Positions 18,792-28,375 of a stretch of DNA of 64,000 nucleotides are shown here, piece after piece (the stretch's first letter is position 1; the number at the start of each line of letters is the position of its first letter). The stretch covers positions 45,240 to 109,239 of the forward strand of contig NZ_JABEPR010000008.1 in assembly GCF_013044515.1 (NCBI RefSeq), in the 5' to 3' direction. The DNA comes from Sphingomonas sp. ID1715. GTDB lineage: Bacteria > Pseudomonadota > Alphaproteobacteria > Sphingomonadales > Sphingomonadaceae. Below the pieces are notes generated by a model. It made no database searches and was not told the origin of the DNA. It saw only the letters and a list, made by a program, of their open reading frames with translations. Both the position numbers and the translations under genes were made by a program.

Positions 18792-20972
18792 ATGTCCGAT
18801 CTCTTCGATACCGCCACCGCGGCCGAACGCCGCGCGGCCACGCTTCTCGTCGACCGTCTCCGCTCCAGCGACCCGATCACGAGGGCGGACCTCAATGCGG
18901 CCATGGTCGAGGGCTATGGCGGGACGGACGCCGACGGGCTCTGGACGCAGCGCGACAGCTTCGAGATTCTGGAGCACGCGCTTGCCCATCACCTCCAGTT
19001 CGGGCCCTATCCCCTGCGCTCGCTCGATGACGTTGCGTCCGCCTGCGATCTGCTCGACCGGCTGCCGACGCAGACCGTGCGCAGCGAGGACCAGATCGAA
19101 TGGCAGCAATTCTCGACGCCCGTCGATCTCGCTGCCGTCGCGGTTCTGCTCGCCAATATCCAGAACGATGACGTCATCCTCGAGCCGAGCGCGGGCAACG
19201 GACTCCTCGTGGCACATTGCCGAGGCTTCGCCGCCCTGCAGCTCAACGAATACGCACCGGCTCGCCGCGCGCGCCTCGCCGACGTTTTCCCCGACGCGGT
19301 AGTCACCGGCCACGACGGTGCGACGATCAATTCGAGCCTGGCCGCGGCACCGCGTCCCAGCCTGATCCTCATGAACCCGCCTTTCTCGCGCTCGGTGGGG
19401 CTCGGCGCCGACGCCCATGCCGCCGTGCGTCACCTTCAGGCAGCGCTTCGCCGGCTGCGCACTGGTGGGCGGCTGGTCGCCATCATGCCTGACTGGTTCG
19501 GACCCAATGCGCGCATGCGTGACCTCTTCGAGACCACGCTGCGCGATGTGACCGTGCGGACCTTGGTGCGGCTCGAGAAATGCTATCTGAAGCACGGCAC
19601 CAGCATCGCGGTCCGGCTCTTCGTCATCGACAAGGTTCCCGGGACAACCATCCCCGCGACAATCCAGCGCACCTCGATCCGCGAACTCATCGGCGCGCTC
19701 TCGATCCATGAACGCGGGATGCTCGGCACCGCGGCCGCGCCCGCCCCGAAGCGATCGAGCAGTCCCTCGCTGTTCCGCGCCATGAAGAGCAATCGCGCGC
19801 AGCCACGGCCCTATCACGCTCCCGTGCGCAACAATGTGCTGCCGGTCGACTACATGTCGCTCGACACGCCCGCGCCGCTGCTCGACCAGGTCGGCGTCTA
19901 TCTTCCCTATCGCCCGAGCCGCATCACCTTCGACGCCGCCGGCGAACATCCGACCGCGCTTGTCGAATCGGTCGCGATGGGCTCGATCGCCGCCCCGATC
20001 CCAGCTTACATCCCGAGGCTTCCCGAGCGGACCGTCTCCGAGCGCCTGCTATCGGCTTCGCAGCTCGAGACTGTCGTCTATGCCGGCCATGCCTGGGACC
20101 AGTTCCTGCCGGGCAAGTTCAGGCCCGCCAAGGAGGGCGTCGGTCTCGAGGAAGCGAACGACGGACGCGCCTACCGCATGGGCTATTTCCTCGGCGACGG
20201 CACCGGGGCGGGGAAGGGCAGGCAGGTCGCGGCCTGCATCCTCGACAGCTGGCTTGCGGGTCGGCGCCGCAACATCTGGATCTCCAAGAACGAGGCGCTG
20301 CTCGAAGACGCCCGCCGCGACTGGACTGCGCTCGGCGGCCTTGCGGCCGATATCCAGCCTCTCGCCAACTGGAAGATCGATCAGGCGATCCCGCTCGAAC
20401 AGGGCGTGCTTTTCGTCACCTATCCCACCCTTCGTTCGGCACGCGGCGACCATAGCCGTCTGCAGCAGATCATCGACTGGGCAGGCGACGACTTCGAAGG
20501 CGTGATCGGTTTCGACGAGGCCCATGAAATGGGCGGTGTCGCGGGAGGCGAGGGCGCGCTCGGCAAGAAGGAGGGCTCGCAGCAGGGCATCAGCGGCGTG
20601 CTGCTCCAGAACCACCTGCCCGAGGCACGCGTGCTCTATGCCTCGGCGACCGGCGCTTCCGACGTCAACAATCTTGCCTATGCCGTGCGGCTCGGCCTTT
20701 GGGGACCCGAAACGGCGTTCAGCAACCGCGAGCAGTTCATCCAGGGCATACGCAAGGGCGGCATCGCGGCGATGGAACTGGTGGCCCGCGATTTGAAGGC
20801 GCTCGGCCTCTACACGTCCCGCGCGCTCAGCTTCGCCGGCGTCGAATATGACATCCTGCGCCATGAGCTGACCCGCGAACAGATCGCGATCTACGACGCC
20901 TATGCCGATGCCTGGAGCATCTTATGCGCAGCTGCGCATAAGATGCCTTATCACGAGGTCGCGATAATGTGA
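18792..20972 (+). CDS. Strawberry-notch type methyltransferase/helicase, N-terminal part, interrupted
   Basis: First 710 codons of a protein of about 1,405 residues. It has a class I SAM-binding motif (ILEPSAGNG, about residue 127), the adenine-methyltransferase motif NPPF (LILMNPPFS, about 190), and then the strawberry-notch SF2-like core with Walker A (GDGTGAGKGRQ, about 468) and DEAH box (IGFDEAHEM, about 574). From 20922 the reading enters inserted DNA and stops at 20972 after an unrelated tail. Joining base 20921 to 24753 restores the frame as WSI-IHRNMEH. Such giant proteins are common on conjugative plasmids of sphingomonads and may act in transfer or anti-defence. A structured leader precedes it. 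Confidence 0.88.
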   Translation: MSDLFDTATAAERRAATLLVDRLRSSDPITRADLNAAMVEGYGGTDADGLWTQRDSFEILEHALAHHLQFGPYPLRSLDDVASACDLLDRLPTQTVRSEDQIEWQQFSTPVDLAAVAVLLANIQNDDVILEPSAGNGLLVAHCRGFAALQLNEYAPARRARLADVFPDAVVTGHDGATINSSLAAAPRPSLILMNPPFSRSVGLGADAHAAVRHLQAALRRLRTGGRLVAIMPDWFGPNARMRDLFETTLRDVTVRTLVRLEKCYLKHGTSIAVRLFVIDKVPGTTIPATIQRTSIRELIGALSIHERGMLGTAAAPAPKRSSSPSLFRAMKSNRAQPRPYHAPVRNNVLPVDYMSLDTPAPLLDQVGVYLPYRPSRITFDAAGEHPTALVESVAMGSIAAPIPAYIPRLPERTVSERLLSASQLETVVYAGHAWDQFLPGKFRPAKEGVGLEEANDGRAYRMGYFLGDGTGAGKGRQVAACILDSWLAGRRRNIWISKNEALLEDARRDWTALGGLAADIQPLANWKIDQAIPLEQGVLFVTYPTLRSARGDHSRLQQIIDWAGDDFEGVIGFDEAHEMGGVAGGEGALGKKEGSQQGISGVLLQNHLPEARVLYASATGASDVNNLAYAVRLGLWGPETAFSNREQFIQGIRKGGIAAMELVARDLKALGLYTSRALSFAGVEYDILRHELTREQIAIYDAYADAWSILCAAAHKMPYHEVAIM
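20918..20968. repeat. Left end of RIT element: two palindromes
   Basis: A perfect 28-bp palindrome spans 20918-20945 (arms CATCTTATGCGCAG and CTGCGCATAAGATG). It is followed at 20949-20968 by a second, imperfect palindrome, TTATCACGA, GG, TCGCGATAA. The second matches the right end of the element (TTATCGCGA, GG or CC, TCGCGATAA at 24728-24747 on the opposite strand). These are probable binding sites for the recombinases. Confidence 0.7.
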
Positions 20973-21076
20973 AGGAACGCGGCAGCGACGTGGATTCTCC
21001 TAATGCGGGGCGATGTTGCTGCGCATTATTTTGATTGCGAACCTCGGCGGTCTCTGGACCAGCTGAGGATAAAAGC

Positions 21077-22309
21077 ATGTTGAAATTGCACGACGAGTTG
21101 ATCGCCGAACTCTCGAATTTGCTCACGACGCAGAATTATAACCCGGTGGTCGTAGCGAACCATCGCCTGTACGCCCGCGCGTTTCTCGATTATCTGGCCG
21201 AGTGCGGCGTGCAGGTGGAAACTGTGACGCTGGCGCAGGTCGATCAGTATCTTGCCTATGCAGTTCAGGATTTCGAAGCCCAGTACGGGCGGCCTCCCTG
21301 TGCGCGCTGGCAGATGTTGCCCCGCACATCGATCAACAAACTGCTCCGGCTTGCCCAAGGCAAATGGCCGCCCGAGCCAGAGATGACCGAACCGGAAACC
21401 GCGTATCGGCAGGCGATCTGCTGCGAATACGAGGCATGGCTGCGCGACGAGCGCGGTCTGGCAAGCGCTTCCATCTCGGCGCTTCTGTGGGAGGCACGGA
21501 ACTTCCTGCGATGGCAGTTCGAACGGGGCGGGGCCGCCAGCCTCGACACCTTGAGCATCGGGGAGGTCGATCTCTACATGGACATGCGCGCCCCTGGATT
21601 ACGGCGCAAATCATTGGCCGATGTCGCTGAGCGGCTCCGGTCGGTGGTGCGGTATCTGCATCGGACGAGGCGCATCCCGATGGATCTCACGCCGCACATC
21701 ATCGGCCCCATGCTCTACGCCTATGAAGACGTGCCCTCGACGCTGGACAGGCGCCAAATCGCCGCGGTGCTGGCGGCGACGAAGAAGGATGGATCGCCGC
21801 GGGGACTGCGCGATTTTGCGGTACTTCAACTGCTTGCCACATATGGGTTGCGCGAAGGTGAGATCTGTCGCCTTCGGCTTGAAGACGTGAACTGGCGCGG
21901 AGAAGCCCTGCGTATCCGTCACACCAAGACCAATGCGTACTCCTACTTGCCGCTATTGGCGCCCGTTGGTGAGGCGCTCCTCGACTATCTGCGTAATGGG
22001 CGCCCCCAGGTTGAGGGGCGGGAAATCTTCATCCGGTCCTGCGCGCCCTATATCGCAATGACAAACCTGTATGGCATGATCCGCGGGCGGTTGTCAGCCG
22101 CTGGCGTCGAGCCGCCGGGAAAGCGAGGAGCGCATGTCTTTCGCCACGCGCGGGCGGTCGAAATGCTGCGGGCGTCGGTCCCGCAAAAGATCATCGGCGA
22201 CGTGCTCGGACATCGATCCACCGAATCCACCAACGCCTATCTCAAGCTGGCGACAGATGATCTCCGAGCCGTGGCGCTCGACGTGCCCGGATCGGAGGTG
22301 CTGCCATGA
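21077..22309 (+). CDS. RIT tyrosine recombinase A
   Basis: A 410-residue site-specific tyrosine recombinase. ATG 21077 follows GAGGA and gives MLKLHDELIAEL; longer starts have no support. Catalytic signatures are TYGLREGEICRL (first Arg), HVFRHARAVEML (His/Arg box), VLGHRSTESTNAYLKL (His and the nucleophilic Tyr). An N-terminal SAM-like core-binding domain precedes. It is the first of three overlapping genes and its stop overlaps the next start as ATGA. The products probably act together to move the element. Confidence 0.9.
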   Translation: MLKLHDELIAELSNLLTTQNYNPVVVANHRLYARAFLDYLAECGVQVETVTLAQVDQYLAYAVQDFEAQYGRPPCARWQMLPRTSINKLLRLAQGKWPPEPEMTEPETAYRQAICCEYEAWLRDERGLASASISALLWEARNFLRWQFERGGAASLDTLSIGEVDLYMDMRAPGLRRKSLADVAERLRSVVRYLHRTRRIPMDLTPHIIGPMLYAYEDVPSTLDRRQIAAVLAATKKDGSPRGLRDFAVLQLLATYGLREGEICRLRLEDVNWRGEALRIRHTKTNAYSYLPLLAPVGEALLDYLRNGRPQVEGREIFIRSCAPYIAMTNLYGMIRGRLSAAGVEPPGKRGAHVFRHARAVEMLRASVPQKIIGDVLGHRSTESTNAYLKLATDDLRAVALDVPGSEVLP

Positions 22310-23661
22310 GCGCCTGGCACGATCCCGATCGCACGGTCATCGACGCCTTCCTGGAAAAATCGCAGTTCCGGCAGGGAAGCAGGCCGACTTATCGCTGGTT
22401 CCTTCGCAGCTTCGAGAATGTAGCCCAGCGTCATCCGGCGGTCGACCGGCAGATGCTCGAAGTCTGGCTGAAGGAAATGGAAAAACGTTGGCGAATGCCG
22501 ACGCTGCTCAACCAGGTCTGCATTGTCGATCGCTTCCTCGACCACCTCGTCGAAATCGGGCTGATCGCAGATAATCCCGTTGCCGTGCTTCGCCGTCAAT
22601 ACAACGTCAAACAAAGCAAGCCGATCTGGCGAGCGCTGGCTTCCACAAATCCCGACGGAGCCCTGGCCGCATTGCGACGCCCCGCGCCCTTCGGCAGCTC
22701 GCTGGGGGACTTCATGCGTGAGCATGTCGCGTTGATGCGGAGCCGGGGGTATCAGTATGAGACTCAGGCTCACTGGTTATTGCGGTTCGATCGGTTCCTC
22801 CAGGCGACCCCGGAACTGACAGGGGCATCGCTTGAGACGATGCTGGCGCGCTGGGCAACTGCCAAGCTGACCCGCAATCACGCGGCTGAATGCCAGAAGC
22901 TCGGGCGCCTCCTGACTAAGGCGCGGTATCGCCTTGATCCCAGCATCCCACCGAAACGCTTCAACGCCCGTCCCGAGCGGGAAGTGGCACGAGAGCATCG
23001 ACGACCGCACATCTTCAGCCCGGCCGACGTTCGGCAGATGCTCGACGTTGCCCGCTCCTATCCGTCGCCGGACGCGCCGCTGCGGCCGATGGTTCTCTAC
23101 ACCATGGTGGTTCTGGCCTATTGTGCCGGACTGCGCCGTAGTGAACTCGCCGGGCTCGATCTGGGTGACGTCGATCTTCAATCAGACACGATCACAGTGC
23201 GGGAAACGAAGTTCTACAAGACCAGGATATTGCCGCTAACCGGCAGCGTCATGGCCGAATTACGGGCCTATATCGATGCAAGGCGGCGCGCTGGCGCCCC
23301 ACAGGATCCTCGGTCCGGGCTCTTCTGGCACGAGCACTTCAATGATCGCTATACCCCGGTGACGGTCTCAACGATGATCACCAACGTCATGCGCCGTGCC
23401 GGGTTCAAGGCCCCGACCGGGCGGACAGGGCCGCGTGTTCATGACCTGCGCCACTCGATGGTCGTGAACCGGATCCTTCAATGGTATCGATCCGGCGTCA
23501 ATCCGCAGGACAAACTGCGCTTCCTCTCCACCTACATGGGCCACCGGGACATCAACTCCACGCTGGTCTACATCACCGTCACGCAGGACCTGCTGCAGGA
23601 AGCAAGCGAGCGGTTCCGGACCGTCGGCGCCCGATGCCTCACGATGGAGGCGCGGTCATGA
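22306..23661 (+). CDS. RIT tyrosine recombinase B
   Basis: A 451-residue tyrosine recombinase, the middle and largest of the trio. Its start overlaps gene A by ATGA. Catalytic motifs are YCAGLRRSELAGL (Arg I), HDLRHSMVVNRIL (His-x-x-Arg), STYMGHRDINSTLVYI (His and Tyr). The protein diverges strongly from A and C, as is usual in RIT elements where each gene belongs to its own subfamily. Overlap with gene C (23658) again implies coupled translation. Confidence 0.9.
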   Translation: MSAWHDPDRTVIDAFLEKSQFRQGSRPTYRWFLRSFENVAQRHPAVDRQMLEVWLKEMEKRWRMPTLLNQVCIVDRFLDHLVEIGLIADNPVAVLRRQYNVKQSKPIWRALASTNPDGALAALRRPAPFGSSLGDFMREHVALMRSRGYQYETQAHWLLRFDRFLQATPELTGASLETMLARWATAKLTRNHAAECQKLGRLLTKARYRLDPSIPPKRFNARPEREVAREHRRPHIFSPADVRQMLDVARSYPSPDAPLRPMVLYTMVVLAYCAGLRRSELAGLDLGDVDLQSDTITVRETKFYKTRILPLTGSVMAELRAYIDARRRAGAPQDPRSGLFWHEHFNDRYTPVTVSTMITNVMRRAGFKAPTGRTGPRVHDLRHSMVVNRILQWYRSGVNPQDKLRFLSTYMGHRDINSTLVYITVTQDLLQEASERFRTVGARCLTMEARS

Positions 23662-24662
23662 CGAAGGGCAATCTCTTCCCCGCATTGTTGCGGGCGTTCT
23701 TTCAGGAATGGTTGGCTGAGCAACGCAGTGCATCTGTCCATACGATCCGGTCTTACCGCGACACCTGGCGGTTGTTGCTTCGGTTCATCGCGGAGCGAAA
23801 GGGCGGCGGGGTCGCGCGGATCATGCTGGCCGACGTCTCGGCCGGAGAGGTTCGCGCGTTCCTCCACCACACCGAGCATGGGCGCAGGGGCACGATCGGT
23901 ACACGCAACTGCCGGCTCGCCGCGATCCGCAGCTTCTTCAGCTTCGTGGCTGACAAGGATCCCGAATACATCGCGCAATGCGCCGAGGTCCTGACCGTCC
24001 CGCTCAAGCGGGAGCCTACCGTTGCACCCTGCTATCTCGAGCCGGAGGAGGTCGAAGCGATCCTTGCTCAGCCCGACCGGTCGACAATCGAGGGAATGCG
24101 CGACCACGTGCTACTCTCGTTCCTATATAACAGCGGCGCGCGCATCCAGGAGGCCCTCGACCTCTGTCCCGAGGCGATCCGGTTCGACGCACCGAACTTC
24201 GTGCGTCTTTACGGCAAGGGTCGCAAGGAACGTATCTGTCCACTCTGGCCGGAAACCGTGACGTTGCTCAGGAAGTTGTTGGAACGTCACCCGCGCGCGC
24301 CAGATCAGCGGATCTTCGTCAATCGATATGGTGAGCCGCTGGGCGCCTCGGGAGTGCGGTTCAAACTCGCCTCCTATGTAGGAAAGGCGTCAGAAACCGT
24401 GCCGTCGCTTCGGTCCAAAAATGTGACGCCGCACAGCTTCCGGCACGCGACTGCCGTTCACCTTGTCGCTGCCGGGGTCGACATCACCGTCATCCGCAGT
24501 TGGCTGGGACACGTCAGCCTCGATACGACCAACCACTACGCACAGGCCAATCTGGAGACCAAACGAAAGGCGCTCGAGCAGGTAGGGGCGCCGGCGGCGA
24601 GCAACGTGCCACCTTCGTGGAAACGAGAAGCCAGCCTGATGGAGTGGCTCGATGCCTTGTGA
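23658..24662 (+). CDS. RIT tyrosine recombinase C
   Basis: A 334-residue XerC/D-like tyrosine recombinase starting at ATG 23658 inside the gene B stop. Motifs: NSGARIQEAL (Arg I), TPHSFRHATAVHLV (His-x-x-Arg) and WLGHVSLDTTNHYAQ (His, Tyr). A typical SAM-like N-terminal domain is present (HTIRSYRDTWRLLLRF). Its stop lies 90 bp before the right end of the element, a stretch that contains the right terminal inverted repeat. Confidence 0.9.
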   Translation: MTKGNLFPALLRAFFQEWLAEQRSASVHTIRSYRDTWRLLLRFIAERKGGGVARIMLADVSAGEVRAFLHHTEHGRRGTIGTRNCRLAAIRSFFSFVADKDPEYIAQCAEVLTVPLKREPTVAPCYLEPEEVEAILAQPDRSTIEGMRDHVLLSFLYNSGARIQEALDLCPEAIRFDAPNFVRLYGKGRKERICPLWPETVTLLRKLLERHPRAPDQRIFVNRYGEPLGASGVRFKLASYVGKASETVPSLRSKNVTPHSFRHATAVHLVAAGVDITVIRSWLGHVSLDTTNHYAQANLETKRKALEQVGAPAASNVPPSWKREASLMEWLDAL

Positions 24663-24752
24663 AATAATGTGAAGGACGTGGCGAAATGCTCAGCAGCTTT
24701 GCGGGCCTTCGCCACGTTCCTGCGCATTATCGCGACCTCGCGATAAGGCATC

Positions 24753-26840
24753 ATCCACCGCAACATGGAGCATGCGCTCGAACTGACCGCGGTGGTCGAC
24801 GGGCTCGAAAATGCGACCCTCAACAGCGGGGCGAAGGCATCGGCGCGCTCGCGCTTCGAGTCGACCAAGCAGCGCTTCTTCGGTCAGCTCCTCCTCTCCA
24901 TGAAGCTTCCGACCGTGATCGCGGCGGCGAAGGCCCATCTCGCTGCCGGGCAGTCGGTGGTCCTTCAGCTGGTGACGACCGCGGAATCGATCCTCGACCG
25001 GCGCCTTGGCGACCTCTCTCCCGACGAGCGCGCGAATTTGGAGATTGATCTGAGTCCGCGTGAGTACATCATCGATTACCTCGAGCGCGCATTCCCGACC
25101 CGTCAGATGCGCGTGTTCAAGGACGACACGGGCACGCCGCGTTCTCTGCCGATGGTGAATGACGACGGCCACCCGGTCTACAATCCCGAGGCTCAGGCCG
25201 CGCGCGATGACCTCATCGAGAAGCTCTGCGCCATGCCGCCGATCATGTCGGCGCTTGATGCGCTGCTCGAACATTTTGGGCACGACAATGTCGCCGAGGT
25301 CACGGGCCGGACAAAGCGCCTCATCACGGTAAGCGACGGCCGCCAGAAACTGGAAAGCCGCTCGGCGCGCACCAGCCAGGCCGAGGCCGCTGCCTTCATG
25401 GCCGGCAAGAAACGCATGCTGGTCTTCTCTGACGCCGGCGGCACGGGGCGAAGCTACCACGCCTCGCTCGACGTGATGAACCAGGAGCAGCGCGTCCACC
25501 TTCTGCTCGAGCCCGGCTGGCGCGCCGATCGCGCGATCCAGGGCCTGGGCCGAACCCACCGCACGCACCAGGCGACCACGCCGCTGTTCCGGCCGGTGAC
25601 CACTGACTGCAAGGGCGAGCTGCGCTTCACCAGCACGATCGCACGCCGTCTCGACAGTCTCGGTGCGCTGACGCGCGGCCAGCGGCAGACGGGCGGGCAG
25701 GGGCTCTTCGACCCGGCCGACAATCTCGAGAGCGAATATGCCTGCGCGGCGCTCCTCTCCTGGTTCGACCTGCTCGCCGCGGGCAAGCTTTCGAGCACGA
25801 CGCTCGACGATTTCCAGCACCGCACCGGGCTCGAGCTTTGCGACAAGGACGGCGTGCTCAAGGACGAGATGCCGCCGATCCAGCGCTGGCTCAACCGCAT
25901 CCTGGCCCTGCCGATCGCGCTGCAGAACAGCATCTTCGACGAGTTCCTGTCGCTGATCGAAACCCGCGTCTCGGCCGCGCGCGAGGCGGGACGGCTCGAT
26001 GTCGGCGTCGAGACGATCCTCGTCGACAAGGCGACCCTCCTCGACGACGTCGTACTGCGGACCGATCCCCGCACCGGCGCGACCTCGCATCTTCTCACCA
26101 TCGAGATCGCGCGGCGCCGCAACCCTGTTTCCCTCGAGCGCATCCTGAGGATCGCCGACGGCGATGCCAGCGCCGGTTTCATGATCAACCGCAAGTCCGG
26201 CAAGGCGGCGCTCAGGACGCGGGCGCGCTCGCTCATGGAGGAGAAGGAAGGCACGCCGATCCCGCGCGTCGAGATGATGCGACCTACGCGCAACGAATAT
26301 ATGCGCGAGGACGATCTCTACGAATCCTCCTGGGAGGAGGTGACCCGCGAGGCCTTCACGGCGACCTGGTCGGAGGAAGTGGACATCGCCCGGGAGACGG
26401 TCGACAGCGAGACGATCCGGTTGGCCACGGGGCTGCTGTTGCCGATCTGGTCGGCACTTCCGAGCGATCACATGGCGGTCAACCGTATCGTCGACGGGGA
26501 AGGGCAGTCCTGGCTCGGCCGTCTCGTCTTCGACGACCATGTGCCCCAGCTCTTCACCAAGCTCGGGATCGATCGGTCCGATACGCTGCCGCCCGACGCG
26601 GTCGCGAAGGCGGTGTCCGCGGGCCGCAGCGTCGACGTGTCGCATCCGTTCCCGCTCACCATCAAGCGCTCGGTCGTCAACGGCTCCCAGCGGATCGAGC
26701 TCGTCGGCTGCCCGCACGACCGTCTGCCGTGGCTCAAGTCGATCGGCTGCTTCACCGAGATCATCCAGTATCGCACGCGGATGTTCGTACCCATGGCGAC
26801 GGCGGAGGCGGTCCTGGGGAAGCTACTCGAAGGAAGATGA
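24753..26840 (+). CDS. Strawberry-notch type helicase, C-terminal part, interrupted
   Basis: Second half (695 codons) of the gene cut by the RIT element; a start at ATG 24765 would allow separate translation, but no good ribosome site precedes it. The strawberry-notch C-terminal domain is evident: FSDAGGTGRSYHA, NQEQRVHLLLEPGW and RADRAIQGLGRTHRTHQ, the last with the arginine finger-like pattern of the family. Downstream the protein continues to LVGCPHDRLPWLKSIG and a C terminus at 26840. In frame with the first half after removal of 20922-24752, so the gene was intact before insertion. Confidence 0.87.
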   Translation: MHRNMEHALELTAVVDGLENATLNSGAKASARSRFESTKQRFFGQLLLSMKLPTVIAAAKAHLAAGQSVVLQLVTTAESILDRRLGDLSPDERANLEIDLSPREYIIDYLERAFPTRQMRVFKDDTGTPRSLPMVNDDGHPVYNPEAQAARDDLIEKLCAMPPIMSALDALLEHFGHDNVAEVTGRTKRLITVSDGRQKLESRSARTSQAEAAAFMAGKKRMLVFSDAGGTGRSYHASLDVMNQEQRVHLLLEPGWRADRAIQGLGRTHRTHQATTPLFRPVTTDCKGELRFTSTIARRLDSLGALTRGQRQTGGQGLFDPADNLESEYACAALLSWFDLLAAGKLSSTTLDDFQHRTGLELCDKDGVLKDEMPPIQRWLNRILALPIALQNSIFDEFLSLIETRVSAAREAGRLDVGVETILVDKATLLDDVVLRTDPRTGATSHLLTIEIARRRNPVSLERILRIADGDASAGFMINRKSGKAALRTRARSLMEEKEGTPIPRVEMMRPTRNEYMREDDLYESSWEEVTREAFTATWSEEVDIARETVDSETIRLATGLLLPIWSALPSDHMAVNRIVDGEGQSWLGRLVFDDHVPQLFTKLGIDRSDTLPPDAVAKAVSAGRSVDVSHPFPLTIKRSVVNGSQRIELVGCPHDRLPWLKSIGCFTEIIQYRTRMFVPMATAEAVLGKLLEGR

Positions 26841-26934
26841 CGGCGCTCGGAGACGCTGCCTAAAGTATGTGGGCCGGGATGGTCTGTCTTGTCTCATTGG
26901 GCTAGACCGAGCAGGGCCGTTTCGGGGGAAACCA

Positions 26935-27651
26935 TTGCGCATAATTTCTTTTTTGATTGCACTCGGCCTGTCGCTGCCGGCCATGGCACAGACCCAGGCG
27001 CAGCAGGACCGACTAAACCGCGTGGGGCAGTTCGTCGTGACGGCACCCATGTGCGAAAGACTCGGCATGAAACTCGACCCGGACTTGCCAGTGAAGGCGG
27101 AAGCCGCGCTGAACGCCGAGACAGCGGCCTGGGCGGTCGCGCCCGCGACGGTGGCGCGCTTGAAGGGCGAAGCGATCAACCGTCAGAGCCGCATGCTTGC
27201 GACTGATCTTCAATCAGCGGCCGACGGCGCGAAAACCGACGCTCAGCTCCGCGACCTGAAGCATACACTTTTGGGCTATGGCCGCACGTGCATGGAGGCG
27301 TCCGGCGAACCTATCTTCTCTTCCCTCATCGTTCCGCCACCCGGCTTCAATCTCGAGACCGCAGCGACCGAACTAACGGACAGCATGCTGGAGGTCGGTG
27401 GCCTCGCGAGTTGGCAGACCCCGCAGATCCAGGCACGCGGTGATCTGATGATGCTGGCCGGCACCTGCCGGTCGAAGATCGGAGCCCTGCGGTCGGACGC
27501 TCTGGTCAGGCAATATGGCCAGTCGGATGATCCCCGCGTTCGGGACTACTATTCCAAGTCATTCGACGAGGGTCTTTCCGATCCTTCCACGATTGGCACT
27601 CTAGCTGGCTGCAACAGGGCGATCGCTGCCTATCGCGCCAGGATACGGTGA
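26935..27651 (+). CDS. Secreted protein of unknown function
   Basis: A 238-residue protein. TTG 26935 is the most likely start: a GGGGGAA ribosome site lies 5-10 nt upstream and the product opens with a clean signal peptide (LRIISFLIALGLSLPAMA, cleavage before QTQAQQ). The mature part is helical with four or five Cys (for example APMCERLG, YGRTCMEA, LAGTCRSK, LAGCNRAI), which may form disulfides in the periplasm. I do not recognise the family. It stands alone behind the strawberry-notch gene. Confidence 0.65.
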   Translation: MRIISFLIALGLSLPAMAQTQAQQDRLNRVGQFVVTAPMCERLGMKLDPDLPVKAEAALNAETAAWAVAPATVARLKGEAINRQSRMLATDLQSAADGAKTDAQLRDLKHTLLGYGRTCMEASGEPIFSSLIVPPPGFNLETAATELTDSMLEVGGLASWQTPQIQARGDLMMLAGTCRSKIGALRSDALVRQYGQSDDPRVRDYYSKSFDEGLSDPSTIGTLAGCNRAIAAYRARIR

Positions 27652-27856
27652 CTCCCGTGCTGCGGCGACGATCCATCGAGTTGCAGATGCACGATTATAT
27701 CCGTTCCGTCATTGTGGAGCGGCATCTGTTTTTTGTGCTGAAGCGAAAAGCCGCCTGCTCACCCAGTTCGACGATATCGAAGGTGAAGCTGAACGCTATC
27801 AGGAGGATGCCTGGCAAGCGGCTATTAAAGCGCCCTATCATGGTGAAGAGCCCGAT

Positions 27857-28375
27857 ATGGGCGACATCGCAGATGCGGTGACGAGTGATGCCGCCGGACA
27901 TTACATGTTGCTCGATGAGATGCGCAAACAGGTCCGCCTCGCCACCACGGCCGCCATGTTCCATCAGTGGGACAAGGAGCTGCGCGAATATCTCGCCAAT
28001 GAATTCCGGCACTATGTCGATACGAAATGGATCGACAAGAACATCTGGAACGCCAAGACCATCGAGATTTTCGACATGTTTGGCGAGTTTGGATGGCAGG
28101 CAAAGCAGCAGGCTTTCTACCCGCAGATCGATGCCTGCAACCTCGTCGTGAACGTCTACAAACATGGCAAGGGTGCCGCGCTTACCCGCCTGCACAAGGC
28201 CTATCCGCACTTTATGAGCAAGCTCGGCGTCCAGTCGTGGACCGGCACGCTCTATCTCGATTATCGGTGGCTCGAAATCACTGACAGCGACTTCGACGAT
28301 TTCGCGGGCGCGTTAGAGGCGTTCTGGCGAGCCATGCCGGAGCGTCTTGTTTATCATTCCCCAGATGTTGATTGA
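27857..28375 (+). CDS. Hypothetical protein, N terminus uncertain
   Basis: A protein of at least 172 residues from ATG 27857, mostly helical and soluble, rich in aromatic residues (FHQWDKELREYL, WIDKNIWNAKTIEIF, FGWQAKQQAFYPQID). The same frame has clear coding character further upstream, back to about 27737 (SRLLTQFDDIEGEAERYQED), but no ATG, so either the true start was lost by a frameshift near 27740 or a rare codon is used. The 3' end overlaps the opposing frameshifted GIY-YIG gene by about 20 bp. I do not know its function. Confidence 0.6.
   Translation: MGDIADAVTSDAAGHYMLLDEMRKQVRLATTAAMFHQWDKELREYLANEFRHYVDTKWIDKNIWNAKTIEIFDMFGEFGWQAKQQAFYPQIDACNLVVNVYKHGKGAALTRLHKAYPHFMSKLGVQSWTGTLYLDYRWLEITDSDFDDFAGALEAFWRAMPERLVYHSPDVD

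Larger units (their letters stand above)
20922..24752 (+). mobile_element. RIT (recombinase in trio) element
   Basis: A 3,831-bp insertion carrying three different tyrosine recombinase genes with ATGA overlaps, the hallmark of RIT elements. The pentamer GCATC occurs at 20917-20921 and again at 24748-24752, consistent with a 5-bp target duplication or crossover sequence. Near-identical inverted termini are visible: ATGCCTTATC at 20943 on the + strand and its reverse complement ending at 24751, with similarity over nearly 40 bp. Removal of the interval rebuilds an open strawberry-notch gene. Confidence 0.88.

Noticed and set aside
24690..26717. 675-codon minus frame opposite the strawberry-notch C-terminal part
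   Set aside because: Arg/His-rich shadow with no family motif; the plus strand has strawberry-notch motifs over the same stretch.
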